Positions 24,964 to 32,984 of a DNA stretch of 52,730 nucleotides are shown one piece after another. The notes beneath the pieces were generated by a model. It was not told the DNA's origin and did no database searches. It saw only the letters and a list, made by a program, of their open reading frames with translations. Source of the DNA: an uncultured Ruminococcus sp. (lineage in GTDB: Bacteria > Bacillota > Clostridia > Oscillospirales > Acutalibacteraceae); contig CAJODM010000008.1 in assembly GCA_905233755.1 (NCBI GenBank), forward strand, positions 1-52,730, given 5' to 3'. A program made the translations under genes and the position numbers. Numbering within the stretch: the stretch's first letter is position 1; every line of letters starts with the position of its first letter.

Positions 24964-26413
24964 GGCCCTGCTCCTCTTTCTGCTTTCTTGTATCGGAGAT
25001 CTTCTGTTCGAACCGGTGCTTGCCGGTATGGGTGGGGACCTCGGCGGGGTAGTTGCCGTTGAAGCACGCGGCACAGTAGCCGTTGCAGGGGTTCTCGCCG
25101 CCGAGACGGTGCACATCATCCACGCTCAGATAGCCCAGCGAGTCGACCCCGATGATTTTCTCGATCTCGGGGATCGTATGCTGACAGGCGATGAGGTTAT
25201 CGCGCGAGTCGATGTCTGTGCCGTAGTAGCAGGGGTTGAGGAACGGCGGGGCGGACACGCGCATATGCACCTCGGTCGCGCCGGCGTCCCTGAGCAACCG
25301 GACGATCCTGCCCGAGGTGGTGCCCCGCACGATCGAGTCGTCGATCAGCACCACGCGCTTGCCGCGGACGGTCGCTTCGATGGGGTTGAGCTTGATCTTG
25401 ACCCTGTCCTCGCGGGTGGTCTGGCCCGGTGAGATGAAGGTCCTGCCGATATATTTGTTCTTGATGAATCCCACGCCGTAGGGGATCCCCGACTGGCGCG
25501 AGTAGCCGATGGCGGCGTCGATCCCGCTGTCGGGAACGCCGATGACGATATCCGCCTGTACCGGATGCTGCAGCGCGAGGAACGCGCCGGCGCGCAGCCG
25601 TGCCGAGTGGACCGAGTTGCCGTCGATCACCGAGTCGGGCCGCGCAAAGTAGATGTACTCGAACACGCACAGCGACGGCTGACACCGATCGCAGTGCTCG
25701 GTTATCGAGCGCACCCCGTCCTTCTCGAACACCACGATCTCACCCGGGCGGATATCGCGGATGAAGGTCGCGCCGACCGCGCTGAGCGCACAGCTCTCGG
25801 AGGCGACGACATAGCTGCCGTCATCGGTCATGCCGTAGCACAGCGGGCGGAACCCGTGCTCGTCACGCAGCGCGATAAGTTTCTTGGGCGACATGATAAC
25901 CAGCGAGTAGGCGCCCTTGAGGCGGTGCATCGCCCGGCTGACGGCTTCTTCGATCGAAGCGGAGCAAACCCGCTCCTTGGTAATGATATAGGAGATAACC
26001 TCGGTATCGCTGGTAGTGTGGAAGATCGAGCCGGACAGCTCCAGCTCGCACCGAAGGTCATAGGAGTTGACAAGGTTGCCGTTGTGGGCGAGCGCCATAT
26101 TGCCCTTGATATGGTTGACGACGATGGGCTGGGCGTTGAGGCGGCCGTTGCTGCCGGTGGTGCCGTAGCGGACATGGCCGATCGCCATGTTCCCCTCTCC
26201 CAGCTCATCGATCACCTGTGGGGTGATGATATCGTTGACAAGCCCCGTGTCCTTATACGAGCGGATGAGACCGTCGTCGTTGACGGCGATCCCGCAGCTC
26301 TCCTGACCGCGGTGCTGCAGGGCGAACAGCCCGTAGTAGACGCTGGACGCGACGTTGCCGGTCTTGGGCGAGAAGATCCCGAAGATCCCGCATTCTTCTC
26401 TCAGATGACTCAT
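24953..26413 (-). CDS. purF: Amidophosphoribosyltransferase
   Basis: This enzyme makes phosphoribosylamine from PRPP and glutamine, the first step of the pathway. The 486-residue protein starts MSHLREECGIFGIF. The short leader before Cys8 is normally removed to expose the glutaminase Cys. Later motifs are GHVRYGTTGSN, LAHNGNLVN and the PRPP loop VVLIDDSIVRGTTSGRIV. The Cys residues at CQHTIPEI and CNGYCAACF point to the Fe-S cluster form seen in Bacillus. The start follows AAGGAAGG. The in-frame extension to 26824 runs through purE and is not real. Confidence 0.96.
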   Translation of the reverse strand: MSHLREECGIFGIFSPKTGNVASSVYYGLFALQHRGQESCGIAVNDDGLIRSYKDTGLVNDIITPQVIDELGEGNMAIGHVRYGTTGSNGRLNAQPIVVNHIKGNMALAHNGNLVNSYDLRCELELSGSIFHTTSDTEVISYIITKERVCSASIEEAVSRAMHRLKGAYSLVIMSPKKLIALRDEHGFRPLCYGMTDDGSYVVASESCALSAVGATFIRDIRPGEIVVFEKDGVRSITEHCDRCQPSLCVFEYIYFARPDSVIDGNSVHSARLRAGAFLALQHPVQADIVIGVPDSGIDAAIGYSRQSGIPYGVGFIKNKYIGRTFISPGQTTREDRVKIKLNPIEATVRGKRVVLIDDSIVRGTTSGRIVRLLRDAGATEVHMRVSAPPFLNPCYYGTDIDSRDNLIACQHTIPEIEKIIGVDSLGYLSVDDVHRLGGENPCNGYCAACFNGNYPAEVPTHTGKHRFEQKISDTRKQKEEQGRER

Positions 26414-26426
26414 AGGATGCCTTCCT

Positions 26427-26915
26427 TTACAGCTTTTCGGCGATTTGGCGATCGGCGGCGAGCACCCGCTCGGCGTCGTCGGAGCGTTTCTTTTGCAGCT
26501 TGTCGGCGAGCGCCGCGTCCTCCACCGCGAGGATCTGGATCGCCAGCAGCGCGGCGTTCGCTCCGCCGTCGAGCGCGACCGTCGCGACCGGGATGCCCGA
26601 GGGCATCTGGACCGTGGACAGCAGCGCGTCGAGCCCGTCGGCAGCGCCGCTGCGGCACGGGATGCCGATGACCGGCAGGGTAGTGCGTGCGGCGACAGCA
26701 CCCGCAAGGTGTGCCGCCATCCCCGCTGCTGCGATGATGGCGCCGAACCCGTTGTCGCGCGCGCATTGAGCAAACGCGGCTGCCTCGTCCGGTGTGCGGT
26801 GTGCCGAGAACACATGCACCTCATACGGCACCGCGAACGCCTCGAGCACGGCTGTCACCTTTCGTGCGATGGGCAGATCGCTCTCGGAGCCCATGATAAC
26901 GCCTATTTTCTTCAT
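26427..26915 (-). CDS. purE: N5-carboxyaminoimidazole ribonucleotide mutase (class I PurE)
   Basis: The 162-residue protein shows [31 protein letters not shown] and [10 protein letters not shown], the conserved stretches of PurE. It interconverts N5-CAIR and CAIR. No purK is in the operon; it may lie elsewhere, or the cell may depend on CO2. It is the first gene of the purine unit and is preceded by the riboswitch leader. Confidence 0.95.
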   Translation of the reverse strand: MKKIGVIMGSESDLPIARKVTAVLEAFAVPYEVHVFSAHRTPDEAAAFAQCARDNGFGAIIAAAGMAAHLAGAVAARTTLPVIGIPCRSGAADGLDALLSTVQMPSGIPVATVALDGGANAALLAIQILAVEDAALADKLQKKRSDDAERVLAADRQIAEKL

Positions 26916-26955
26916 ATCGTTCCCTCACTTACGGTGAATTTATACTATAACAATC

Positions 26956-27090
26956 AAAAAAGACGCACCCGACCCTTCGGTCAAGCGCGCCCAGACGGTC
27001 GGCAACAGCAGCGCCCTCGCGCTGTGCGATGTCTTCTGCTCCTCTGTGGTGCTCCACCGCCCGAGGGCTTTCCGTCAGTTGCAGAAAACA
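26956..27090 (-). promoter_or_regulatory. ZTP/ZMP (pfl-type) riboswitch with intrinsic terminator, leader of the purine operon
   Basis: Reading the minus strand: GCAAC pairs with GTTGC (outer stem), followed by TGACGG. GCCCTCG pairs with CGAGGGC and encloses the hairpin GGTGGAGCACC and a GAGGAGC stretch. After a variable part comes CCGACCGTCTGGGC, the 3' block typical of ZTP aptamers. Directly behind it an 11-bp stem (26979-26989 with 26964-26974) and TCTTTTTT form a terminator that shares bases with the aptamer end. Known ZTP riboswitches turn expression on when ZMP/ZTP builds up for lack of 10-formyl-THF. Position in front of purE fits. The consensus was recalled, not computed. Confidence 0.8.
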
Positions 27091-27114
27091 GCAATCATAT
27101 CAGACTACAGCTCA

Positions 27115-27144
27115 ATTATACCCCCCTGAGCGGGACCCTGTCAA
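27115..27144 (-). promoter_or_regulatory. Strong SigA-type promoter of the purine operon
   Basis: On the minus strand a perfect TTGACA and a perfect TATAAT are separated by 18 bases. The start of transcription would be near 27108, just before the riboswitch aptamer, leaving a leader of about 190 bases. Confidence 0.85.
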
Positions 27145-27480
27145 GCCACACAGTAGACAAAGAAAGCCAGCTTTGAAAGTCAACTTTTGGGGGTTTGGAT
27201 AAGGGCGGCGGGCATCATTCCAAAGCAGAAAAAAGCTACATAGCAGCATGCGGCTTTTTGGTGAATGATGAATGGTAAAAGGGTAGTGCAGAATGAAGAG
27301 TGAAGAGTGGGAAAATCCTGCGGATTTTTGGATTTATAATCGGACGGTGTGGTCACCGTCCCTACGGCACTAAGGAAACGCCGTATAGAATCGTAGGGAT
27401 GATGACCACATCATCCGCTATGAAAAATCTCTGTCCGAGCGATTGAGTGACCACAATTTGCCATTTTCCATTTCCACTAT
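27145..27480. other. Gene-free stretch of repeats between the purine promoter and the pilus remnant
   Basis: No gene is supported here. It holds a hairpin with A and T runs on both sides (27229-27259, possibly a bidirectional terminator), a GAAGAGTGAAGAGTGGG-type dispersed repeat (27294-27334; second copy inverted at 47889-47932), and two palindromic hairpins in inverted orientation (27342-27416). Its base composition is lower in GC than the coding DNA on either side. Confidence 0.6.
27342..27416. repeat. Inverted pair of REP-like palindromes
   Basis: Copy 1 (27342-27365, minus orientation) and copy 2 (27393-27416, plus) share GTAGGGA...ACCA...TCC. Each forms an 8-bp stem with an ACCA/TGGT loop (27342-27349 with 27354-27361, and 27397-27404 with 27409-27416). 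The stems differ at two pairs, and both changes are compensated on the other arm, so base pairing is kept. Confidence 0.75.
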
Positions 27481-27585
27481 CTATTTTTCGCCCCCGCCAG
27501 TCGGTTCGCCCGCAGCGGATGCCGCGGGGATCAGCAGCGCGATGAGCAGCATCACACAGCCGATGGCTACAATTCGTTTTTTCAA
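27481..27585 (-). CDS. Short secreted-peptide ORF (34 codons, TTG start), likely a truncated surface-protein start
   Basis: The reading MKKRIVAIGCVMLLIALLIP followed by AASAAGEPTGGGEK and TAG is a textbook signal peptide with an ASA-A cleavage site and only about ten residues after it. The start is TTG behind AGGAACC. It lies just downstream of the sortase remnant in the same direction. I think it is the surviving front end of a sortase-dependent surface protein whose body was deleted. A real small secreted peptide is possible but less likely. Confidence 0.4.
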   Translation of the reverse strand: MKKRIVAIGCVMLLIALLIPAASAAGEPTGGGEK

Positions 27586-27618
27586 GATATCAGGTTCCTA
27601 ACATTCGGCGTAGGCGGC

Positions 27619-28350
27619 TCATTCGAGCACGCCGAACACGATCATTCTTTCGATGGTATCAGCGCTCTGACAGGTCGAGAGCGCGAGGATGCGGGAGCTT
27701 TCCATCACCCGCTGCGGCTCATAGATAGCCGCATGGGTCTCAAGATAGTTAAAGAGCTCACGGTTGGTGCTCTTGGGCGGGTCAAAGATCAGCGACTCGG
27801 TCGCGTCCGCCTTGCAGCTTGCGAACAGCTCGATCGTATAGCTGCCGCCGCCGATGGTGACGAGGGTGCCCGTCCGGTGGGCGTCAAAGTAGCTCTCGTC
27901 GATATACTCGTCCAGCGCGCCGTACATCGCGCCGTACTCCATATGATGGCCGTCTATCACGATCGGATAGGTGCCGGGGATAGCGTTGGTGATACCGAGC
28001 GTGAAGGTGAACTGCTTGTTCTTGTCGCCCTGGTTACCCTCGATCTCCTTGGAGAAGTTAAAGTCGTACTGTTCGATCGTGTTGGTAAAGCCCTCGCTCT
28101 TATCCTGATCGTCATAGGTGTAGTCGGAGTTGATAGCACCGGCCGAGTTGCGCAGGACATAGCCCTGGACCGACAGCGCGTCGTTTGCGTCGGCTATGAC
28201 GAGCACGTCGAGATAACGGGCGGCCGTATCATAGGTAACACCGGGAGCGGAACCGGCCGTCTCCTGGATCACATATCTGTAGACGCCGGGCTCGGTGAAC
28301 GAGCCCGTGGGGAAGGTGACCGTTACCGCTCTCTGGGCGTTCTCGGCGAT
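27619..28350 (-). pseudogene. Pilin (Spy0128/FctA-like) fragment fused in frame to the C-terminal half of a class B sortase
   Basis: The first part reads VTVTFPTGSFTEPGVYRYVI, then GVTYDTAARYLDVLVI and the start of a second unit NFSKEIEGNQGDKNKQFTFT, the pattern of Spy0128-type pilins with isopeptide-linked domains. At about PIVIDGHHM it passes without a frame change into sortase B: GHHMEYGAMYGALDEY (catalytic His), ILALSTC (catalytic Cys) and IERMIVFG (Arg). The pilin C-terminus with its sorting signal and the sortase N-terminus with its membrane anchor are missing. The unit also lacks its own start, because the upstream SipA-like frame runs into it out of frame. It is almost surely non-functional. 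Confidence 0.78.
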
Positions 28351-28834
28351 AGGTGGCATAGAACACCTCCTCTGACGGGATGACCCCATTGACGGAGATC
28401 TCGCCCAGGTCGGAGATGGCGACGTCGTTGCCGCCCAGCGCGACCACCCTGCCGATACATTTCTTCCCGTCATGGCGGTAGACGACCGCCGCGTTGAGAT
28501 ACGGCCGCTGCATCCGGAAGCTGACGATGAAGTCACCGTCCTCGACAGCGGGGTGCATATTGTTTCCATAATGGATGGTGATCGAGATGACGAACGTGAG
28601 CAGCAGCCACACGACCAGCGCGATCACCCCGAGCTTGATGAGAAGATCGCGCAGCATCCTGCCGGTGGTCTTTGCCGGCGGGCGTTTGCCGCTCGGGCGC
28701 TTTTTGCTCGGCTGTGCCGGCGGCTCCTTTTGCGTCGGGCGATCCTCTGCTGCGGTCACAGCGGCAGAAGTCATGTCATCCGCCGCGCCGGTACGGGCGT
28801 CGGATGCGGCAGCGGTATGCGCGGTAGTTTCCAA
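28340..28834 (-). pseudogene. SipA-like signal peptidase I, 5' fragment of a pilus locus
   Basis: A TTG start behind GGGGAGG gives a Pro/Lys-rich cytoplasmic part, one membrane helix (LGVIALVVWLLLTFVISITI) and the start of an S26 domain: YGNNMHPAVEDGDFIVSFR, then GKKCIGRVVALGGNDVAI. The usual catalytic Ser (SMxPTL) is Asn here, as in non-catalytic SipA-type pilus chaperones. After EEVFYATYRRE the reading frame crosses into pilin sequence, and the GDNRxxSxDSR box of the family is gone. In streptococcal FCT pilus loci the order sipA-pilin-sortase is the same. The gene was therefore cut by a deletion. Confidence 0.72.
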
Positions 28835-29076
28835 CTCTTTCCTCCCCAAACGCATAGTTACACATTATCAAACAAATACTCATACTAGTCATATCACAAT
28901 TTTCGGAAAAATCAATAAAAATAGGGGATTTTCGCGATGACGATCGGATTTTTATGCAACCTGACGGACGGGGCGCGTCGGTTTTTGTGAAAGCAGCATA
29001 AATCCCATCCCGCCGCCATATCCCGCCGTGTCAGCGGGCGCGATGGCTCCAAAAGATTACATGTTTGAAAGAATGA

Positions 29077-29105
29077 TTTACATTTTGTGGAAAGGGCGAT
29101 ATAAT
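29077..29105 (+). promoter_or_regulatory. SigA-type promoter of the acyltransferase gene
   Basis: TTTACA and TATAAT are separated by 17 bases, about 40 bases upstream of the ATG at 29145. Confidence 0.75.
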
Positions 29106-29144
29106 AACACCATATGCTGTAGCTTACACTTTCGGAGGGATTCT

Positions 29145-30248
29145 ATGACGCAACGACGCAACGGTGAGATTGACTTCTGGCGGTTTGTGTTCGCCGTGAT
29201 CCTCGTCATCTACCACTCGCATATGCTGGATATCCACTCGGTATACGGAAGGGGGTTCTTCCCGCTGTATCGGGGGTCTCTGGCGGTCGAGTTCTTTCTG
29301 CTGACGTCGGGATTTTTGATGGCAAAGTCGCTTTCCCGCACACCCGACAAGGAACGCATCCGCTGGGAGGACACATGGGGGTTTACCAAGCACAAGATTA
29401 TGGGGTTCTTTCCGGCGTTCGCGATCTGCTGGACGATCACCTTCATCGTGTCAAATATCGTCAAGTACAGCGGACCAAAGGCGCTGGCGCGCAACGTGTT
29501 CCGCTCCATCTTCGAGGTGACTTTGACGCGCAACGCGGGGTTTGAGATCGGGCGGGTGCTGCCGCAGGCGTGGTACCTCTCGGCGATGGTTATCGTGATG
29601 TTCCTGCTCTATCCGATCTATGCGAAGAACAAGAAGCGGTTCGAGTACTATATCGCGCCGGCGGTGGGGCTGCTGTTGATCGGGTATCTGTGCTTTACCG
29701 ACTCGACGCTGCTCGACCCGTCCTACCATCTGACATGGACCTATCGCGGCAACCTGCGCGCCCTCGCGGAGATCTGCCTGGGGGTGGTGTGCTATGTGCT
29801 GTGCGAGAAGCTCAAAGGGGTGAACTGGACAAAGCTCGGCAGAGTGTTCCTGCTGCTGTCGGAGCTGTTCGGCTATGCGTTTGTGATCCTGTATATGCAC
29901 TTCTATAATAAGTTCCCCGACTACTTCCAGTTCGTGGTGCTGTTCTTCATGGCAGAGGCGGTCATCATTACCTTCAGCGAGCTGACCCCGATCAATGCGT
30001 GGTTCAGCCATCGGATCTTCGGCTTACTCGGGCGGTACAGCTTGTACCTCTACCTCATCTTCATGCTGTTTATCGAGACGCTGCCGCGGCTGTTCCCCGA
30101 TATGGAGATCCGTGTGATGATCGTCGTGTATGTGGCGCTGACGTTTGTCGGCGCGGCGGTCGTCATGGTGATCGAGAAGCCGATCCTGTGCGTGTGGAGG
30201 AGATTCAAAGCCCTCTTTGTAAAGCCCAAGGCGATCGAAGAAGCATAG
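29145..30248 (+). CDS. Acyltransferase-3 family integral membrane protein
   Basis: The 367-residue protein starts after CGGAGGG (the longer frame to 29028 begins upstream of the promoter). It opens with NGEIDFWRFVFAVILVIYHSH, the family's N-terminal R/F and H motif region, and continues with GSLAVEFFLLTSGFLMA and about ten hydrophobic helices, including GLLGRYSLYLYLIFMLFIE near the end. Such enzymes move acetyl or other acyl groups onto cell-surface sugars, exopolysaccharide or peptidoglycan. The substrate cannot be told, and there is no sugar-chain locus around it. Confidence 0.88.
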   Translation: MTQRRNGEIDFWRFVFAVILVIYHSHMLDIHSVYGRGFFPLYRGSLAVEFFLLTSGFLMAKSLSRTPDKERIRWEDTWGFTKHKIMGFFPAFAICWTITFIVSNIVKYSGPKALARNVFRSIFEVTLTRNAGFEIGRVLPQAWYLSAMVIVMFLLYPIYAKNKKRFEYYIAPAVGLLLIGYLCFTDSTLLDPSYHLTWTYRGNLRALAEICLGVVCYVLCEKLKGVNWTKLGRVFLLLSELFGYAFVILYMHFYNKFPDYFQFVVLFFMAEAVIITFSELTPINAWFSHRIFGLLGRYSLYLYLIFMLFIETLPRLFPDMEIRVMIVVYVALTFVGAAVVMVIEKPILCVWRRFKALFVKPKAIEEA

Positions 30249-30292
30249 CGTGAAATAATAATCCTGTAACCGGACACAACATCCTTCTGAGC

Positions 30293-30352
30293 GGACGCGT
30301 ACGTCGTGGACGCGTACGTCGTGGACGCGAGCGTCGTGGACGCGCGCGTCGG
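30293..30352 (+). repeat. 15-bp tandem repeat, four copies
   Basis: GGACGCGTACGTCGT occurs twice exactly and twice with one or two changes (30293-30307, 30308-30322, 30323-30337, 30338-30352). Each unit contains the palindrome GACG-N4-CGTC. It lies between the acyltransferase stop and its terminator. Confidence 0.9.
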
Positions 30353-30369
30353 CTTGGGAGGACAGACGT

Positions 30370-30408
30370 CGGGGCTGCCGCGTGATCGAATGCGGCAGCC
30401 CCGTTTTC
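30370..30408 (+). terminator. Intrinsic terminator after the acyltransferase gene
   Basis: A 12-bp GC-rich stem (30370-30381 with 30392-30403) with a ten-base loop is followed by TTTTCTG. The converging GH2 gene stops at 30424 and may use the same hairpin. Confidence 0.8.
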
Positions 30409-30423
30409 TGTGATATGGTGCCT

Positions 30424-32835
30424 TTATCCGGCGGTGATCCCAAAGCGGATAACGACCGGCTCGCACCCCTCGGCGGTGAGGGTGAGCACGGCGTCGCCGC
30501 TCTCTCCCGTTGTCCTCAGGTACAGCCCGCCCATACCGGCGCGCAGCGTCGGCTCGCTGCCGTACACCGCAAGCGGGCCGCTGAGCGCGACCTGTACCGC
30601 ACCGAAGAAGTAGGGCAGGGTGTTGCCGTCGCTGTCGGTCATCCTCAGCCGGACAGCCGCGACGTCATAGGTCACGCCGTCGATCAGGTCGTGGCTGCTG
30701 ACGTCGGCGACCAGCCGCCGCACAGCAGAGAACCGTTTGTTGATGACGGCGACCGTCTCGCCATCCTTGACCGCCTCATACCGATATGCCGACGCCTCGT
30801 CTCCCCAGTTCTCGATGTACTTGCCGTACAGGCGATAGAGGTCGTCCGCTGTCATGTGATAGCGCAGCCGCAGCTGTGCCGCCTTCCGACGGGTCGTTAG
30901 CGGCAGATGCGCGGTGCCGTAGCGGGCAGCGTCGTTGAGCACATCCTTGACAAGCGCCGCCTGATGCGCCGAGAACCCCTCGCCCTTCATGATCCCGTCG
31001 CCCGCAAAGTCCGATATCTCGATCGGCGGGCGCGTCATATGGGAGAACGGCGAGTTGCGGTGGGTATAGGTGCGGATCAGCACGTCGTTCTTATAGAACC
31101 GCACGCTGTCGGCGTTGGTGAAGGCGAAGACACGCCCGCGCACCGATGCGGGATGCTCGCCGATATCCATCGACGAGCTGACCGACAGCACCGGTATATG
31201 GTCCTGTCGCACGGCATAGACGTCGGCGGCGAGCTTCTTGTTGCGGAACATATCGCACACCCCATGGTAGCAGATCCGATCCCCAGAACCAAAGTCGCGA
31301 TGGGTGTTATAGTCGAAGAAGCACCACCCAAAGCTGCCCGCGATATCGTCGTGGGACGCGACCGCGTCCAGCACCCGCGCGTGGCGCAGGGCGTGCTCGG
31401 TGCGCAGCTCCTCATTGTCGAACCCCTTGGTGGGATACATATGACCGTTATACTCGCTGATCAGGTACGGCTTGCCGGTGTCGGGGGTGACGTCCGACTT
31501 CCTCTCGCATCCGGCGTTGTCGCCGCTGTGGAGAAAGTCGTTGTAGGTATAGACATCCTCGAGCAGCGAGCTCTTCTTATGACAGCGGACGCCGCCGGTG
31601 GGACGGGTGGGATCGAGCGCGTGGGCGGCGCGGTTGGTCCGCCGATAGAACGCGTCGTCGTCGCGGCTCTCGTTGATGCGCACACCCCACAGGATGATGG
31701 ACGGATGGTTGCGATACTGCATCACCATCTCGGACACGCTGCCGACGGCGATGTTCTTCCACTCCTCATCCCCGATATGCTGCCAGCCGGGGATTTCGGT
31801 GAACACCAGCAGCCCCAGCTCGTCGCATCGGTCGAGGAAGTGATGCGACTGGGGATAGTGCGAGGTGCGTACGGCGTTGAGCCCCAGCTCGTTCTTCATT
31901 ATCTCGGCGTCGAGGCGCTGCATCGAGCGCGGCATCGCATACCCGACATAGGGGTAGCACTGGTGACGGTTCAACCCGACAAGCCGCAGCTTGCGGCCGT
32001 TGAGGTAGTAGCCGTCAGCACGGAACTCCGACCGCCGAAACCCGACCGTCGTGTCGATGCTGTCGATGATGCTGTCACCCCTTATCAGCTCGGTGCGGAC
32101 GGTATAGAGGACGGGGTTGTCCACGTCCCACAGCCGCACCCCGGGGATTGTCATGCGGATATCATCGCCGTAGCGGAACACCCGCGACAGCAGCGGCCGG
32201 TCGTCGCCGGCATAGGGATAGATGCTCTGGCGTATCTCACAGTCGGCGCTCCCGTCGACAGCGACGTCGCTCTCGACGGTGCCGGCAAAGACAAGCTGTG
32301 ACAGCGGTTTGTCGCTTTTGAGCGCGCGCAGGGGGACCGATGGCTTGACGAACACATCGCGCAGACAGTCCCGCTCGCGGAGCTCGAGCCGCACCTCACG
32401 GTAGAGCCCGCCGTAGGTCATGTAGTCGACGACGTTGCCAAAGGGCGGCAGGTTCTGACTCTCGCGCGAGTCGACGCGCACGCATATCACCGACTCGTGC
32501 CCCGGCACGAGCACGTCGGTCAGCTCGGTCTCGAACGCGGTGTAGCCGCCGCGGTGGGTGTTCATGAGGGTGCCGTCGACATAGACTTTTGCGCTGTGGG
32601 CGGCGGCGCCGATGATGAGGAACACTCGCTTGCCGGTAGCATTCTCGGGCAGAGTCAGCCGCTGGCGGTAGCCGCACACCGTCTGGTAGATCTTCTCGTC
32701 AAAGTAGTGGAACGGCGTTACCGCCACCGTATGGGGCAGATCGACGATCGCCCCCGCGCCCGCCCCGCAGCAGAACGCGTCGCTGAACGTGTCGGTGTAT
32801 TCCCACTCTCGGTTGAGATGGATAATCTCTCTCAT
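30424..32835 (-). CDS. Glycoside hydrolase family 2 enzyme (beta-galactosidase/beta-glucuronidase group), cytoplasmic
   Basis: The 803-residue protein has no signal peptide. An N-terminal jelly roll (YRQRLTLPENATGKRVFL, AKVYVDGTLMNTHRGGYTAF, DYMTYGGLYREVRL) is followed by an Ig-like part and the TIM barrel beginning near GLNRHQCYPYVGYAMP. The acid/base Glu is in WGVRINES (near 388) and the nucleophile in ISEYNGH (near 458). RTSHYPQSHHFLDRCDELGL is typical of GH2. A long C-terminal region after the barrel suits the larger subfamilies. The start ATG at 32833-32835 follows GAGG; the longer frame to 32877 overlaps the -10 box. Substrate is not predictable; it probably works on imported oligosaccharides. 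Confidence 0.9.
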   Translation of the reverse strand: MREIIHLNREWEYTDTFSDAFCCGAGAGAIVDLPHTVAVTPFHYFDEKIYQTVCGYRQRLTLPENATGKRVFLIIGAAAHSAKVYVDGTLMNTHRGGYTAFETELTDVLVPGHESVICVRVDSRESQNLPPFGNVVDYMTYGGLYREVRLELRERDCLRDVFVKPSVPLRALKSDKPLSQLVFAGTVESDVAVDGSADCEIRQSIYPYAGDDRPLLSRVFRYGDDIRMTIPGVRLWDVDNPVLYTVRTELIRGDSIIDSIDTTVGFRRSEFRADGYYLNGRKLRLVGLNRHQCYPYVGYAMPRSMQRLDAEIMKNELGLNAVRTSHYPQSHHFLDRCDELGLLVFTEIPGWQHIGDEEWKNIAVGSVSEMVMQYRNHPSIILWGVRINESRDDDAFYRRTNRAAHALDPTRPTGGVRCHKKSSLLEDVYTYNDFLHSGDNAGCERKSDVTPDTGKPYLISEYNGHMYPTKGFDNEELRTEHALRHARVLDAVASHDDIAGSFGWCFFDYNTHRDFGSGDRICYHGVCDMFRNKKLAADVYAVRQDHIPVLSVSSSMDIGEHPASVRGRVFAFTNADSVRFYKNDVLIRTYTHRNSPFSHMTRPPIEISDFAGDGIMKGEGFSAHQAALVKDVLNDAARYGTAHLPLTTRRKAAQLRLRYHMTADDLYRLYGKYIENWGDEASAYRYEAVKDGETVAVINKRFSAVRRLVADVSSHDLIDGVTYDVAAVRLRMTDSDGNTLPYFFGAVQVALSGPLAVYGSEPTLRAGMGGLYLRTTGESGDAVLTLTAEGCEPVVIRFGITAG

Positions 32836-32875
32836 GATATGCCCTCGCTTTCGATCCCGTGTCGGATTTTTCTCC

Positions 32876-32904
32876 ATGATAGCACAGGATCAGAAAAATC
32901 GCAA
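32876..32904 (-). promoter_or_regulatory. SigA-type promoter of the GH2 gene
   Basis: On the minus strand TTGCGA and TATCAT are separated by 17 bases, about 40 bases upstream of the GH2 ATG. It is back to back with the promoter of the S24/S26 peptidase gene. Confidence 0.65.
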
Positions 32905-32933
32905 GGTGGTTTTGTCGGATCGACAGGGGGTTT

Positions 32934-32962
32934 TTGACTTTCTTGTGACAGTATAGTATAAT
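32934..32962 (+). promoter_or_regulatory. SigA-type promoter of the S24/S26 peptidase gene
   Basis: TTGACT and a perfect TATAAT are separated by 17 bases. Transcription should begin near 32969, after the ATG at 32964, which supports the GTG start at 32985. Confidence 0.8.
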
Positions 32963-32984
32963 CATGTTTGAAGGAGGTGACGGG

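Noticed and set aside
28929-29015. 17-codon ORF and short hairpin upstream of the acyltransferase promoter
   Set aside because: No ribosome binding site and only a 6-bp stem; not enough to call a gene or terminator.
30293-30352. CRISPR array
   Set aside because: Units are head to tail without spacers and there are no cas genes. The 37-bp repeat at 41843-41916 also lacks spacers.
30024-30466. Minus-strand frames with pentapeptide repeats (DARVH/DVRVH)
   Set aside because: The repeat comes from the 15-bp tandem DNA units. The frame runs antisense into the acyltransferase gene and has no ribosome binding site.
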